DNA of 64,000 bases. It comes from Ideonella_A sp963843805. Its GTDB lineage: Bacteria > Pseudomonadota > Gammaproteobacteria > Burkholderiales > Burkholderiaceae_C. Position numbers and translations under genes: made by a program. Shown here one piece after another: positions 19,150 through 28,459 of the stretch (positions are counted from its first letter, which is position 1; each line of letters starts with the position of its first letter). Location: NCBI GenBank assembly GCA_963843805.1, contig CAWJLY010000008.1, positions 1 to 64,000 of the forward strand, written 5' to 3'. The notes under the pieces are model-generated. The model worked only from the letters and a program-made list of their open reading frames with translations, did no database searches and was not told where the DNA came from.

Positions 19150-21440
19150 CCGGTTCGGCTTTCGGCTTGTCGATTTTTTTCAGCGGCTGGATATCGAGTT
19201 CGACCTTGTCGTCGGCGTCAAGGTCGACCGTCAGGCGACCGCCGTCGACCAGCCGGCCAAACAGCAGCTCGTCGGCCAGTGCGCGACGGATCGTGTCCTG
19301 GATCAGACGCTGCATCGGCCGCGCTCCCATCAGCGGATCGAAACCTTTCTTGGCCAGGAAGCTGCGCAGCTTGTCGCTGAAGGTGACTTCGACCTTCTTC
19401 TCGGTCAGCTGGCTTTCGAGCTGCAGCAGGAACTTGTCGACCACCCGCATGATGATTTCGGGATCGAGCGCACGGAAACTGACCACCGCATCGAGCCGGT
19501 TGCGGAACTCGGGCGTGAACAGCCGCTTGATATCGGCCATCTCGTCACCCTGCTCGCGCGCCGGTGGTGAAACCGATCGTCGACTTGTTGATCGTCTCGG
19601 CGCCGGCGTTGGTCGTCATCACGATGATCACGTTGCGGAAATCGGCCTTGCGCCCGTTGTTGTCGGTCAACGTGCCGTGGTCCATCACCTGCAGCAGCAC
19701 GTTGAAGACATCCGGGTGCGCCTTCTCGATCTCGTCGAGCAGCAGCACCGCATGCGGCTTCTTGGTGATCGCCTCGGTCAGCAGACCGCCCTGATCGAAA
19801 CCGACATAACCCGGCGGCGCGCCGATCAGCCGGCTGACCGCATGGCGCTCCATGTATTCGCTCATGTCGAAGCGGATCAGCTCGATGCCCAGCACATAGG
19901 CCAGCTGCTTGGCGACCTCGGTCTTGCCGACACCGGTCGGGCCGGAGAACAGGAACGAGCCGATCGGCTTGTCGGGCTTGCCGAGGCCCGAACGCGCCAT
20001 CTTGATCGCCGAAGCCAGCGCGTCGATCGCCGGCTCCTGGCCGAAGACGACGCTGTTCAGGTCGCGGTCGAGGCTCTTCAGCTTCGAGCGGTCGTCGTTG
20101 GAGACGCTGGCCGGCGGAATGCGCGCGATCTTGGCGACGATCTCTTCGACCTCGCTGCGGGTGATCGTCTTCTTCTGCTTGTTCTTCGGCAACACGCGCT
20201 GCGCCGCACCGGCCTCGTCGATGACATCGATCGCCTTGTCGGGCAAATGACGGTCGTTGATGAACTTGGCCGACAGCTCGGCAGCGGCCTGCAGTGCACC
20301 CAGCGCATATTTGACGCTGTGGTGCTCTTCGAAGCGTGACTTCAGGCCTTTCAGGATCTCGATCGTCTGCTCGACCGACGGCTCGACGACATCGATTTTC
20401 TGGAAGCGCCGCGACAGCGCCGCATCCTTCTCGAAGATGCCGCGGTATTCGGTGAAGGTGGTCGCACCGATGCACTTCATCGCCCCCGAGCTGAGCGCGG
20501 GTTTGAGCAGGTTGCTGGCGTCGAGCGTGCCGCCGGAAGCCGCACCGGCGCCGATCAGCGTATGGATCTCGTCGATGAACAACACCGCGTGTGGTTGGTC
20601 CTTCAGGTTTTTCAGCACGCCTTTCAGGCGCTGCTCGAAATCGCCGCGGTATTTGGTGCCGGCCAGCAGCGCGCCCATGTCGAGCGAGTAGACGGTGGCA
20701 TCGGCCAGCACATCGGGCACTTCGCCTTGCGTGATGCGCCAGGCCAGGCCTTCGGCAATCGCGGTCTTGCCGACGCCGGCCTCGCCGACCAGCAACGGGT
20801 TGTTCTTGCGCCGGCGGCACAGGATCTGCACCACGCGCTCGACTTCGAGCTCACGGCCGATCAAGGGATCGATCTTGCCGTCGCGCGCCAGCGCATTCAG
20901 GTTTTGCGTGAATTGCTCGAGCGGCGAACCCTTGCCGTCGCCCTCTTCCTTGTCCGCCTCGGGACTGCCACCTTCGCTCGGCTTGGCTGGCTCGGGTGGG
21001 TCGCTCTTCTTGATGCCGTGGGCGATGAAATTGACGACGTCGAGGCGGGTCACACCTTGCTGATGCAGGTAATAGACGGCGTGTGAATCCTTCTCGCCGA
21101 AGATCGCGACCAGCACGTTGGCACCGGTGACTTCTTTCTTGCCCGAGCCGGTGGACTGCACGTGCATGATGGCGCGCTGAATCACGCGCTGGAAACCCAG
21201 CGTCGGTTGGGTATCGACCTCGTCGGAGCCGCCGACGGTCGGCGTGTTCTCCTTGATGAAGCCGACCAGGCTCTTGCGCAGGTCGTCGATATTGGCGGTA
21301 CAGGCGCGCAACACCTCGGCCGCCGACGGGTTGTCGAGCAGCGCCATCAGCAGATGCTCGACGGTGATGAATTCATGCCGCTGTTGGCGCGCCTCGACAA
21401 ACGCCATGTGCAAACTGACTTCCAATTCTTGCGCAATCAT
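19139..21440 (-). CDS. clpA: ATP-dependent Clp protease ATP-binding subunit ClpA (one frameshift)
   Basis: AAA+ unfoldase that feeds substrates to ClpP. The N-domain (MIAQELEVSLHMAFVEARQQ) receives ClpS. Two AAA modules follow: Walker A GEAGVGKT at about residue 215 and GPTGVGKT at about 495, with Walker B VLFIDEIHTL and VLLLDEIEKAHPD. The IGL-type ClpP-binding loop lies near GFTTG. A single indel at about 19553 (TTGARAG to EQGDEMADIKRLFTPEF) breaks the frame; the remainder ends KAEPATA. Start ATG 21440 overlaps the clpS stop by four bases. Confidence 0.95.
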
Positions 21441-21793
21441 GCGGCCTCCAGAATACATTGCAGAGGGTGTCCGCCGCGCCGTGCGGCGGCCAGCACCAGT
21501 TCAACCTTCGTGGCTGCGACGTCTTTCGTGTAGACGCCGCAAACGCCACGGCCCTCATGATGAATCTTCAGCATGATCTGGGTCGCGGTTTCGAGGTCGC
21601 GTTGGAAATATTCCTGCAGCACCATCACGACGAACTCCATCGGGGTGTAGTCGTCGTTGAGCATGAGAACCTGGTACATCTTCGGCGGTTCTGTCTTGGC
21701 AGTCTGCCGCTCGGCCACGACCGCGCCCTGACCGTCGCCGGGGGGCGGCAAACCGGGTGGCGGATCAGGTGGCTTGACGGGGTCTGCAGGCAT
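21437..21793 (-). CDS. clpS: ATP-dependent Clp protease adaptor ClpS
   Basis: Delivers N-degron substrates to ClpAP. Intact 118-residue ORF with a long Pro-rich N-terminal tail (PPDPPPGLPPPG), then YQVLMLNDDYTPMEFVVMVL with the NDD and Met gate of the substrate pocket, and the KIHHEGRGVCGVYTKDVA core. Its stop and the ATG of clpA share ATGA, so the pair is translationally coupled. Confidence 0.95.
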   Translation of the reverse strand: MPADPVKPPDPPPGLPPPGDGQGAVVAERQTAKTEPPKMYQVLMLNDDYTPMEFVVMVLQEYFQRDLETATQIMLKIHHEGRGVCGVYTKDVAATKVELVLAAARRGGHPLQCILEAA

Positions 21794-22012
21794 GGGTCGA
21801 TTCTATCGAGTTGCGGTCTGTGGTCATACCTGGGTCATATGCAGACAGTTCGGGCAAAAGCAAGTTCCGCTCGCCGGCCAGGCGTTGCACGCAGTGATCG
21901 GCAACCGGCCGCGGTCGCATGCGATCGCCGGCAACTCGGCGTGCCGGCCTGCGCCTTGACAGCCGAGGAGCCGGCTACCAGAATTCCGCACGGGAACTGA
22001 CGGAGGTGGAGC

Positions 22013-22272
22013 ATGGCGGTCGGAACAGTCAAATGGTTCAACGATGCCAAGGGCTTCGGATTCATCGAGCCCGATGGTGGCGGCGCAGACGTATTTGCCC
22101 ATTTTTCAGCGGTGCAAATGGAGGGATTTCGAACCCTCAAGCAGGGCGGCGGGTCCGCTTCGATGTCGAGCAGGGGCCGAAAGGCCAACTGGCGCAGAAT
22201 ATCGCGCCGCTCGACGGCGCTGCGGTGAGCCCGGCCGAAGTGGCACCGGCCGCACACACCGCCGCCGGCTGA
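22013..22272 (+). CDS. Cold-shock-domain protein (one frameshift)
   Basis: Small single-strand nucleic acid binding protein. MAVGTVKWFNDAKGFGFIEP and DVFAHFSAV carry the RNP1 (KGFGFI) and RNP2 (VFAHF) motifs. An extra base in the G-rich stretch near 22150 shifts the frame; the proper continuation is GRVRFDVEQGPKGQLAQNI, followed by an Ala/Pro tail to the stop at 22272. A strong ribosome binding site (GGAGGTGGAG) precedes ATG 22013. It is divergent from clpS. Confidence 0.92.
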
Positions 22273-22368
22273 GCCGGTCAGTGCACCTTCGTTAGTCGAT
22301 ACGAGCCGCGCGGCTATGGCGCGCTTGCGCTGAACCGGTTACGGCCAAATTGCCGCCCGGCCATCCGC

Positions 22369-22680
22369 TTATTTGGCTTTCTTTGCCGCTTTGCGAGCGG
22401 TGCCCCGCGGGTCGACCGCGGCCTTGAATGTCGTGCCCGGAGTGAACTTGGGCAGTTTGGCGGCGGCAATCTTGATCTTGGCGCCGGTCGACGGGTTGAC
22501 GCCGTTGCGTGCTGCCCGGGCATGTTGCTTGAATGATCCGAATCCAGGAATCACCACCGAACCCCCCTTGCGCACCGTATTGACAACGGCGTCGAGCAAC
22601 GTTTGCAAGATGCGCGCCGACTCGGCCTTCGTCATCTCATGTTCGGTGGCGAGGTGTTCGATCAATTCTGCCTTGTTCAT
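22369..22680 (-). CDS. HU/IHF family DNA-binding protein
   Basis: Nucleoid protein, intact 103 residues: MNKAELIEHLATEHEMTKAE, then VVIPGFGSFKQHARAARNGVNP with the arm Pro in a normal position and a Lys/Ala-rich tail (TARKAAKKAK). The tail and sequence resemble HU-type proteins of betaproteobacteria more than IHF subunits. It converges with the cold-shock gene. Confidence 0.9.
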   Translation of the reverse strand: MNKAELIEHLATEHEMTKAESARILQTLLDAVVNTVRKGGSVVIPGFGSFKQHARAARNGVNPSTGAKIKIAAAKLPKFTPGTTFKAAVDPRGTARKAAKKAK

Positions 22681-22797
22681 TCAGTTTTCTCAGGTTGCGG
22701 CCACACGCCGTGGCTGCAATCATTGTCACGCATCTGCCGATATCCGCGCGGCTGCCGATCGATCAAACAGCGTACGGTGCGGGGCCCGCAACCCGCT

Positions 22798-23644
22798 TCA
22801 AGCCATGCGCTGCAGCCGCGCCGCCTCCTCGAACCGCGCATCCTCGATCTCGCGCAACACCGCCGACAGGTCCACGGCGCCCGGCTGTCGGCTCGATAGC
22901 GCCCGGTCAGCGGCATGTCGGGCACGCAGCAGGCCGCCCGCATACAGCGCCCAGATCTCCGGCCCGTATTGCGTCGTCCAGCAGCGCCGGTGCGTGCTGG
23001 CCGAAGAAGTTGCGCAGGTTGTCGACGTCGCGCATCAGCATGCGCGGCGCATGGTTGTTGCCGGCGGCGTCCACCGCCTGCGGCAGGTCGATGATCACCG
23101 GCCCGTCGGCGGCCAGCAGGATGTTGAACTCGGACAGGTCGCCATGGATCACGCCGGCGCACAGCATGCGCACCACCTCGTCGATCAGCGTGGCGTGGTG
23201 CTGCAGCGCTTCGGCGGCGCTGAACGGCAGATCGTTCAGCCGCGGCGCGGCATTGCCGTCGGCGTCGGCCACCAGCTCCATCAGCAGCACGCCGTCATGG
23301 AAGTTGATCGGCCGCGGCACGCGAACGCCGGCTGCGGCCAGCCGGTGCAGCGCATCGACCTCGGCGCTCTGCCACGCCGCCTCCTGCTGCTCGCGGCCGA
23401 ACTTCGTGCCCTTGGCCATCGCGCGCGCCTGGCGGCTGTTGCGCACCTTGCGGTTCTCGGTGTAGTCGACCGCCTGGCGGAAGCTGCGCTGCTGCGCCTC
23501 CTTGTAGACCTTGGCGGCGAGCGTTTCCGTCACCGCTGACGCACGACGAAGACGTCGGCCTCCTTGCCGCTCTTGAGCTGGCGAACGACGGTGTCGATCA
23601 ATGCCTTCATCGATCAGGGCCTGCAGGCGGGCGGGAGCTTTCAT
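22798..23644 (-). CDS. RIO1-family serine protein kinase (frameshifted)
   Basis: Bacterial RIO-type kinase of the PA4780 kind. From ATG 23644 it reads MKAPARLQALIDEG; the glycine-rich loop region is scrambled by indels near 23540-23600. Then LAAKVYKEAQQRSFRQA gives the ATP-binding Lys, followed by RKVRNSRQARAMAKGTKFGR, PRPINFHDGVLLMELV, the catalytic loop VIHGDLSEFNILL and the metal-binding VIIDLPQAVD. A last indel near 22960 leads to IWALYAGGLLR and EIEDARFEEAARLQRMA before TGA at 22800-22798. Substrate unknown. Confidence 0.88.
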
Positions 23645-23836
23645 CGCTCGATTCTGGGGCCTGGGCGCGTTCCGAATCGCAACGGTCGGGCTTGACCGCA
23701 GCAATTGCAACCCTTCTGCACCGATGACAGCAACTTGTCACTGGTGACCCCTTGCCCATCTAACCTAGGGTTTTCCCTTATCATCACGCATGCGCTGATT
23801 TCGAAGGCCCGTCTGCGAACGCGCACGAGACAGACC

Positions 23837-24877
23837 ATGGATATTCGACCCGTCAATTTCCGGACGTTCGACCTGAACCTCCTGCGAGTGTTCGACACGG
23901 TCATGGTCGAACGCAATGTGACTCGGGCAGCGCGGCGGCTCTCGATGACCCAACCCGCGGTCAGCAACGCCTTGCGCCGCTTGCGCCAGGCGACGCGCGA
24001 AGAGTTGTTCATCGCCAGCTCGACTGGCGTGGCGCCGACTGCCCATGCGATGGGTCTGTGGCCGGTCGTCAGGCAGGCACTGAACAACCTGCAGCAGGCG
24101 TTCGAGCCGCAGGGCTTCGATGCTGGCAGCGAGGATCGGCAATTCATCATCGCGATGGCCGACGCCACCGCTGCGTTGTTCGTTCCGATTCTGCTCGGCG
24201 CCCTGAGCGAGCAACGATCGCCGGTGCGATTGAAGGTGGTCGGGTTGACATCGCGTGATCCGCGCGACCTGCTCGAACAAGGTGAAATCGATGTCGCCAT
24301 CGGCTTTTTTCCCGACGTGGCGGCGCTGCTCAACGGGCAGGCCGATACCAGCTTGACCGGCCTGGCGAGCTTGTATACCTGCAGCTACCAGTGTGTGATG
24401 CGCCGCGGCCATCCGCTGGCCGGGATGGTGCGCTGACGCTCGATGCCTATTGCGCGGCGGACCACCTGCGGGTCAATTTTGCCGGTCGGCCGCACGGTTT
24501 CGTCGACGAGGAACTGGCCCGCCTGGGCCGCAGCCGCCGGGTGGCGATCTCGGTCGACCAGTTTGCGACAGCCGGCCCGGCCGTTCTCGCCTCTGATCTG
24601 TTGACCGTGTTGCCACGCAGTTATGTCCCGGCCACTGGCCTGGTGCCGCGGCTGGCTTGCCGGCCACTGCCCTTCGAGCTGCCGGCGATCGACGTCGGCC
24701 TGTTGTGGCACCGTCGCCACGAGCAGGACACGGCACAGCGGTGGCTGCGCGATACGGTGCAGCGGGCCGGCGCCGAGGTCGCCCTGCAATTGCAGACGCG
24801 TGATGGGGCAGGCTGCGGCCGGACGTCGGCCGGTCGGCGAGACGCAGCCGACGCAGGTCGAGCATTCACCAGCGTGA
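23837..24877 (+). CDS. LysR-type transcriptional regulator (frameshifted, 3' end uncertain)
   Basis: The N-terminal winged helix reads MDIRPVNFRTFDLNLLRVFD then RNVTRAARRLSMTQPAVSNALRRLR, the typical LysR recognition helix. The effector domain includes FIIAMADATAALFVPILL and LLEQGEIDVAIGFFPDVAAL. An indel near 24435 moves the frame to ALTLDAYCAADHLRVNFAG and VGLLWHRRHEQDTAQRWLRDT. Depending on the frame, the stop lies between about 24799 and 24877. The subtype with an AD-I/GFFPD pattern is NodD/DntR-like. It is divergent from the RIO kinase; the three small genes downstream may be its neighbours in one transcript or its targets. Confidence 0.85.
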
Positions 24878-24969
24878 TGGGCCCATGTCGACTCGCAATT
24901 TCCAAAGCATCAGTAGAAACCCTAGTATCTGAATCACCGGGGCCAACGGGGCACCGACCAGACGAGGGC

Positions 24970-25293
24970 ATGACCATGCTAGTCACTCACTCCGAGACGC
25001 TGAACTCGCCAGCGCACATCGCTTCTCGCCGCGGCAAAGCCAAGACCGCTGGTCAGGCCGGATCGCTGCTCGGCCGAGTCGGCACCGCAATCTGGCGTTA
25101 TCTCGAAGATGTGGGCCATGCTCGCGCCCAACGCGAGTTGCGCCTGCTGTCGGCGCGCTGGGCCGTCACCGACCCTGAAATGGCGGGCCAGATTCGTGCG
25201 GCAAGCCGCTTCGACGCCAGGTCTGGCGCGCCCGCTGCCGGATCCGATCTGCGCCACGCCCCCGCCAAGGGCTCGACCGGAGTTCGTACATGA
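24970..25293 (+). CDS. Small protein of unknown function, first of three coupled genes
   Basis: 107 residues from ATG 24970; not recognised. The middle reads TAIWRYLEDVGHARAQRELRL and DPEMAGQIRAASRFDAR. The tryptophan followed by an amphipathic helix recalls small DUF1127/YjiS-like or stress-linked proteins, without a secure match. No signal peptide. Its TGA (25291-25293) overlaps the ATG of the next gene (ATGA), so the three small genes 24970-25805 are probably translated as a unit. Confidence 0.5.
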   Translation: MTMLVTHSETLNSPAHIASRRGKAKTAGQAGSLLGRVGTAIWRYLEDVGHARAQRELRLLSARWAVTDPEMAGQIRAASRFDARSGAPAAGSDLRHAPAKGSTGVRT

Positions 25294-25545
25294 ACGCGAT
25301 CGCGACCCTCTTCGCCTGGCTGCCACTTGGCACGGGTTTGCTTGGCGTTCGCTCAAACCACGGGCAGCGCGGCCGGCGCAGGTTCGAACAAGCCGCCCGG
25401 CCGCTCGGCCCAGCTCGCCAGAGAGGCCGCGCAGACGCGCGAACTGGCCTGGCGACACCGCAAAACCGACCCCGGCTTTGCCGCCGACCTGCTGGCCGCG
25501 GCCGACCGCCATGAACTCGAATCGACCGACGAGGTGACATCATGA
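25290..25545 (+). CDS. Small protein of unknown function, second of three coupled genes (frameshifted)
   Basis: ATG 25290 overlaps the previous stop. The first residues MNAIATLFAWLPLGTG look like a short hydrophobic or amphipathic helix. An indel near 25340 then leads to SAQLAREAAQTRELAWRH and FAADLLAAADRHELESTD, ending at TGA 25543-25545 inside the ATGA of the third gene. It is about 84 residues and helical in character. No family recognised. Confidence 0.45.
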
Positions 25546-25805
25546 ATACCCATACCCATACCCATACCCATAGCCTGAGCCTGCTCGGCAACCTGCGTGG
25601 GCTGGCGCGTCGCGTCGGTCCCTGGACGCTGATCACCCAGCTGCGTCACGCGGCGGTTGCCGTACTGCGTGAAGTGTGGGAGATCATCAACGCCGCCACC
25701 ACCGTGCGCGGCGAACTGCGCCGCATGGCCGACGAATGTGAAGCAAGCCGGCCCGAGTACGCAGCCCGGCTGCGCAAGGTGGCCTGTTCCGACTGGCTCG
25801 ATTGA
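25542..25805 (+). CDS. Small protein with Thr-His repeat N-terminus, third of three coupled genes
   Basis: 87 residues, intact. The N-terminus is MNTHTHTHTHSLSLL, encoded by a perfect hexanucleotide repeat. Two helical blocks follow: ARRVGPWTLITQLRHAAVAVL and VRGELRRMADECEASRPEYAARL, ending KVACSDWLD. Together with the two genes before it, it is joined by ATGA overlaps. Not recognised; the His run might bind metal or simply reflect repeat slippage. Confidence 0.5.
   Translation: MNTHTHTHTHSLSLLGNLRGLARRVGPWTLITQLRHAAVAVLREVWEIINAATTVRGELRRMADECEASRPEYAARLRKVACSDWLD
25546..25569 (+). repeat. Hexanucleotide tandem repeat (ATACCC)4 within a coding region
   Basis: Four perfect copies of ATACCC followed by a fifth, ATAGCC, with one change. 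The six-base unit keeps the frame and encodes alternating Thr-His at residues 3-10 of the host ORF. Confidence 0.9.
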
Positions 25806-25961
25806 CGACGCTGTCTGGCCCAGACCTGCCAAGCTGCCGGCGCTCGGCAGCGGCAGGCAGGTCAACTGCCAGCAGCCGGGTCGTCGCTGACTTGGCCACG
25901 TACCTGGCCGAGCGCCTCGCTCAGCGTCGCCTGGCCGCCGCGCATCGACGACACCGTCCGG

Positions 25962-27215
25962 TCACATGTGATCGATCATCACCTGCCCGAAAGCCGAGCA
26001 AGACACCTGGGTGGCGCCCTCCATCAGTCGCGCAAAATCATAGGTCACCTGCTTGCTGGCGATGGCTCGTTCCATCGACGCGAGAATCAGGTCGGCGGCC
26101 TCGATCCAGCCCATGTGGCGCAGCATCATCTCGGCCGACAGGATTTCAGAGCCGGGATTGACGTAGTCTTTGCCGGCGTATTTCGGTGCCGTGCCGTGGG
26201 TGGCCTCGAAACAGGCCACCGAATCGGACATGTTGGCACCCGGCGCAATGCCGATGCCGCCGACTTGCGCAGCCAAGGCATCCGAGATGTAGTCGCCGTT
26301 CAGGTTCAATGTCGCGATCACTGAATATTCGGCCGGGCGTAACAGGATCTGCTGCAAAAAGGCGTCGGCGATCGAATCCTTGACGATGATCTCGCTGCCG
26401 GTCTTCGGGTTCTTGAACTTGCACCACGGGCCGCCGTCGATCGGCTCGGCACCGAACTCGGTCTGCGCGAGCTTGTAGGCCCAGTCACGAAAGCCCCCTT
26501 CGGTGAATTTCATGATGTTGCCCTTGTGCACGATGGTCACACTGGGCTTGTTGTTGTCGACAGCGTATTGCAGCGCCTTGCGGACCAGCCGCTCGGTGCC
26601 CTCGCGAGAGACCGGCTTGATGCCGATCCCCGAAGTATTCGGGAAGCGGATCTTCTTGACGCCCATTTCCTCCTGCAAGAACTTGATCAGCTTCTTCGCC
26701 TTGTCGCTTTCGGCCTCGTATTCGATGCCGGCGTAGATGTCTTCCGAGTTCTCGCGGAAGATCACCATGTCGATCTTCTCGGGCTCCTTGACCGGCGATG
26801 GCACGCCCTTGAAATACTGCACCGGACGCAGGCAGACGTACAGGTCGAGTTCCTGGCGCAACGCCACATTGAGTGAACGAATGCCGCCGCCAACCGGCGT
26901 CGTCAGCGGGCCCTTGATCGATACCACGTACTCGCGCAGGATCGCCAGTGTCTCCTCCGGGAGCCAGACATCGGGGCCGTACACCTTGGTGGCTTTTTCG
27001 CCGGCGTAGATCTCCATCCAGTGGATTTTCTTGTTGCCGCCATAGGCCTTTGCGACCGCCGCGTCGACCACCTTGATCATCACCGGCGTGATGTCGACGC
27101 CGGTGCCGTCGCCTTCGATGAAAGGGATGATCGGCTGATCCGGAACGTTCAGTGAATAGTCGGCATTGACGCTGATCGGCTGGCCGGCTTGCGGTCGCTT
27201 GATATGGGGTGACAT
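25962..27215 (-). CDS. icd: NADP-dependent isocitrate dehydrogenase
   Basis: TCA-cycle enzyme converting isocitrate to 2-oxoglutarate with NADPH. Intact 417-residue ORF, the homodimeric E. coli type. Seen: PIIPFIEGDGTGVDITP, GGGIRSLNVALRQELDLYVC with the Ser that AceK phosphorylates in E. coli, MVIFRENSEDIYAGIEYE, GDYISDALAAQVGGIGIAPG and ATHGTAPKYAGKD. The start MSPHIKRPQ at 27215 agrees with family length. No frameshift despite its size. Confidence 0.97.
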   Translation of the reverse strand: MSPHIKRPQAGQPISVNADYSLNVPDQPIIPFIEGDGTGVDITPVMIKVVDAAVAKAYGGNKKIHWMEIYAGEKATKVYGPDVWLPEETLAILREYVVSIKGPLTTPVGGGIRSLNVALRQELDLYVCLRPVQYFKGVPSPVKEPEKIDMVIFRENSEDIYAGIEYEAESDKAKKLIKFLQEEMGVKKIRFPNTSGIGIKPVSREGTERLVRKALQYAVDNNKPSVTIVHKGNIMKFTEGGFRDWAYKLAQTEFGAEPIDGGPWCKFKNPKTGSEIIVKDSIADAFLQQILLRPAEYSVIATLNLNGDYISDALAAQVGGIGIAPGANMSDSVACFEATHGTAPKYAGKDYVNPGSEILSAEMMLRHMGWIEAADLILASMERAIASKQVTYDFARLMEGATQVSCSAFGQVMIDHM

Positions 27216-27338
27216 GGCAGGTGGACTCCGCGCAATCGTTGATCGCCGCATGGGGACGGGGCATCGATTTTAGGCCGTTGCCCAAGGCCAGCACCAATGC
27301 AGCGGCTTCGCGATGGCGGCGCCGAAGCCCTGCCGGGC

Positions 27339-28193
27339 TCAAGCGCAGAAAGCATCGAATGCCGGACCCAACACGCCGTGCCAGACGGCCCAAGCTGACC
27401 CGGCGGCCAGCAGCAATCCGGCCAGTCGGGTGGCCTGGACAGGGCCGAAGGTGTACAGCCGGCGCCATCCGCGCTGCGGCGATACAGCCGCCGGCACCCG
27501 ACGGGTCAGCCTGAGCCACAGACTCGGACCGAGCCACAGGCTGATGCCCGATCCGATCGCAAAAAATGCCATCACCGCAGCGCCGTCCAGCGCGGTCGAT
27601 CCAAGTGCTGCCGTCAGCAACGCCGCATGCAGCAGGCCGCACGGCAGCGCGATCCAGGCCAGCCCGGCGGCACCCGCCTGCCACCAGCGGTCGACGGCAG
27701 GTCGCGGCATGGTCGCCACGGAAGGGGCCATCGGAAGGCCGCCGCGGCCGCCGCCGACATGGCCGGCGGCCATCCGGCCGGGTCCGTCGACGAGTGCCCA
27801 AGCCAGTGTCGGTCGCGTCGGCGGTGCCGGCTCGGCTTCGCGGGTGAACCGGTCGCTTGGTGCCGCGCCGCCGAGCCAGGTCGGCACGCGCCCCCGCCAC
27901 GCCATCTGGAGGCCCAGCGCCAGCGCCGCCAGATGCAACATCACCCACCACGGTCGCAGCCACGCCAGCTCGCGACCCCAGTCACCGAGTACCGCCACAC
28001 TGCTGGCAACCACGGCGCCCGCACCCGCATAGGCCACCAGCCTGCCGAGTTGCCAGGCCAGCAACGCCTTGCGAGGGCGGCGCTCGCCGCAACGGCTGGT
28101 CAACGCGGTGCACGCGCCACCACACATGGCCAGGCAATGGGGTCCACCCAGCAACCCCATCAGCAACCCGCTGAACCACAAGCTCGTGCTCAT
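27339..28193 (-). CDS. TauE/SafE-like membrane protein linked to the cbb3 oxidase locus
   Basis: Intact 284-residue ORF with about six membrane segments, starting MSTSLWFSGLLMGLLGGPHC and carrying HCLAMCGGACTAL. The H-C-x-x-M-C-G-x-x-C pattern is typical of the urease accessory/TauE-SafE-like proteins found with cco genes and thought to act in copper handling for cbb3 oxidase. Transport of copper is likely but not shown. The gene is divergent from fnr, with the FNR box between them. Confidence 0.8.
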   Translation of the reverse strand: MSTSLWFSGLLMGLLGGPHCLAMCGGACTALTSRCGERRPRKALLAWQLGRLVAYAGAGAVVASSVAVLGDWGRELAWLRPWWVMLHLAALALGLQMAWRGRVPTWLGGAAPSDRFTREAEPAPPTRPTLAWALVDGPGRMAAGHVGGGRGGLPMAPSVATMPRPAVDRWWQAGAAGLAWIALPCGLLHAALLTAALGSTALDGAAVMAFFAIGSGISLWLGPSLWLRLTRRVPAAVSPQRGWRRLYTFGPVQATRLAGLLLAAGSAWAVWHGVLGPAFDAFCA

Positions 28194-28404
28194 CGGATCG
28201 CGGGTGCAGACTGCAGCCGGAGCTGAATCGACATCGTCAGACGATCCGCGACAACGGCGCACGCTGCCGATCGGCCTGCGCGTGCCGGTCAAACACCATC
28301 GCAATCGACACCTCAGCGCCCGGTGTCCGGGCATGCGGCTGCAACTGGGTTCGTTCGACGACCGTCATCGTTCGAGACTGTGCCCTGCCAAGTGAACGAG
28401 CGGC

Positions 28405-28418
28405 TTGACCTTTGTCAA
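28405..28418. promoter_or_regulatory. FNR/ANR box upstream of fnr
   Basis: TTGAC-CTTT-GTCAA is a perfect inverted repeat with the four-base spacer of the FNR consensus TTGAT-N4-ATCAA. It lies 42 bases before the fnr start and 212 bases from the start of the divergent TauE/SafE-like gene, so it may serve autoregulation of fnr and expression of that gene. Confidence 0.75.
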
Positions 28419-28459
28419 GCGATTCGAAGAGACTTGGCCGCATCGCCGATAATCGGCGC

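Noticed and set aside
18321..20339. Very long plus-strand ORF (672 residues) running from the mtfA region through clpA
   Set aside because: Its second half is antisense to the well-conserved clpA coding sequence and has low-complexity composition typical of a GC-rich shadow frame; its first part is mtfA in mixed frames.
28237..28459. Small ORFs between the TauE/SafE-like gene and fnr
   Set aside because: No conserved product; the interval is better explained as the divergent regulatory region containing the FNR box.
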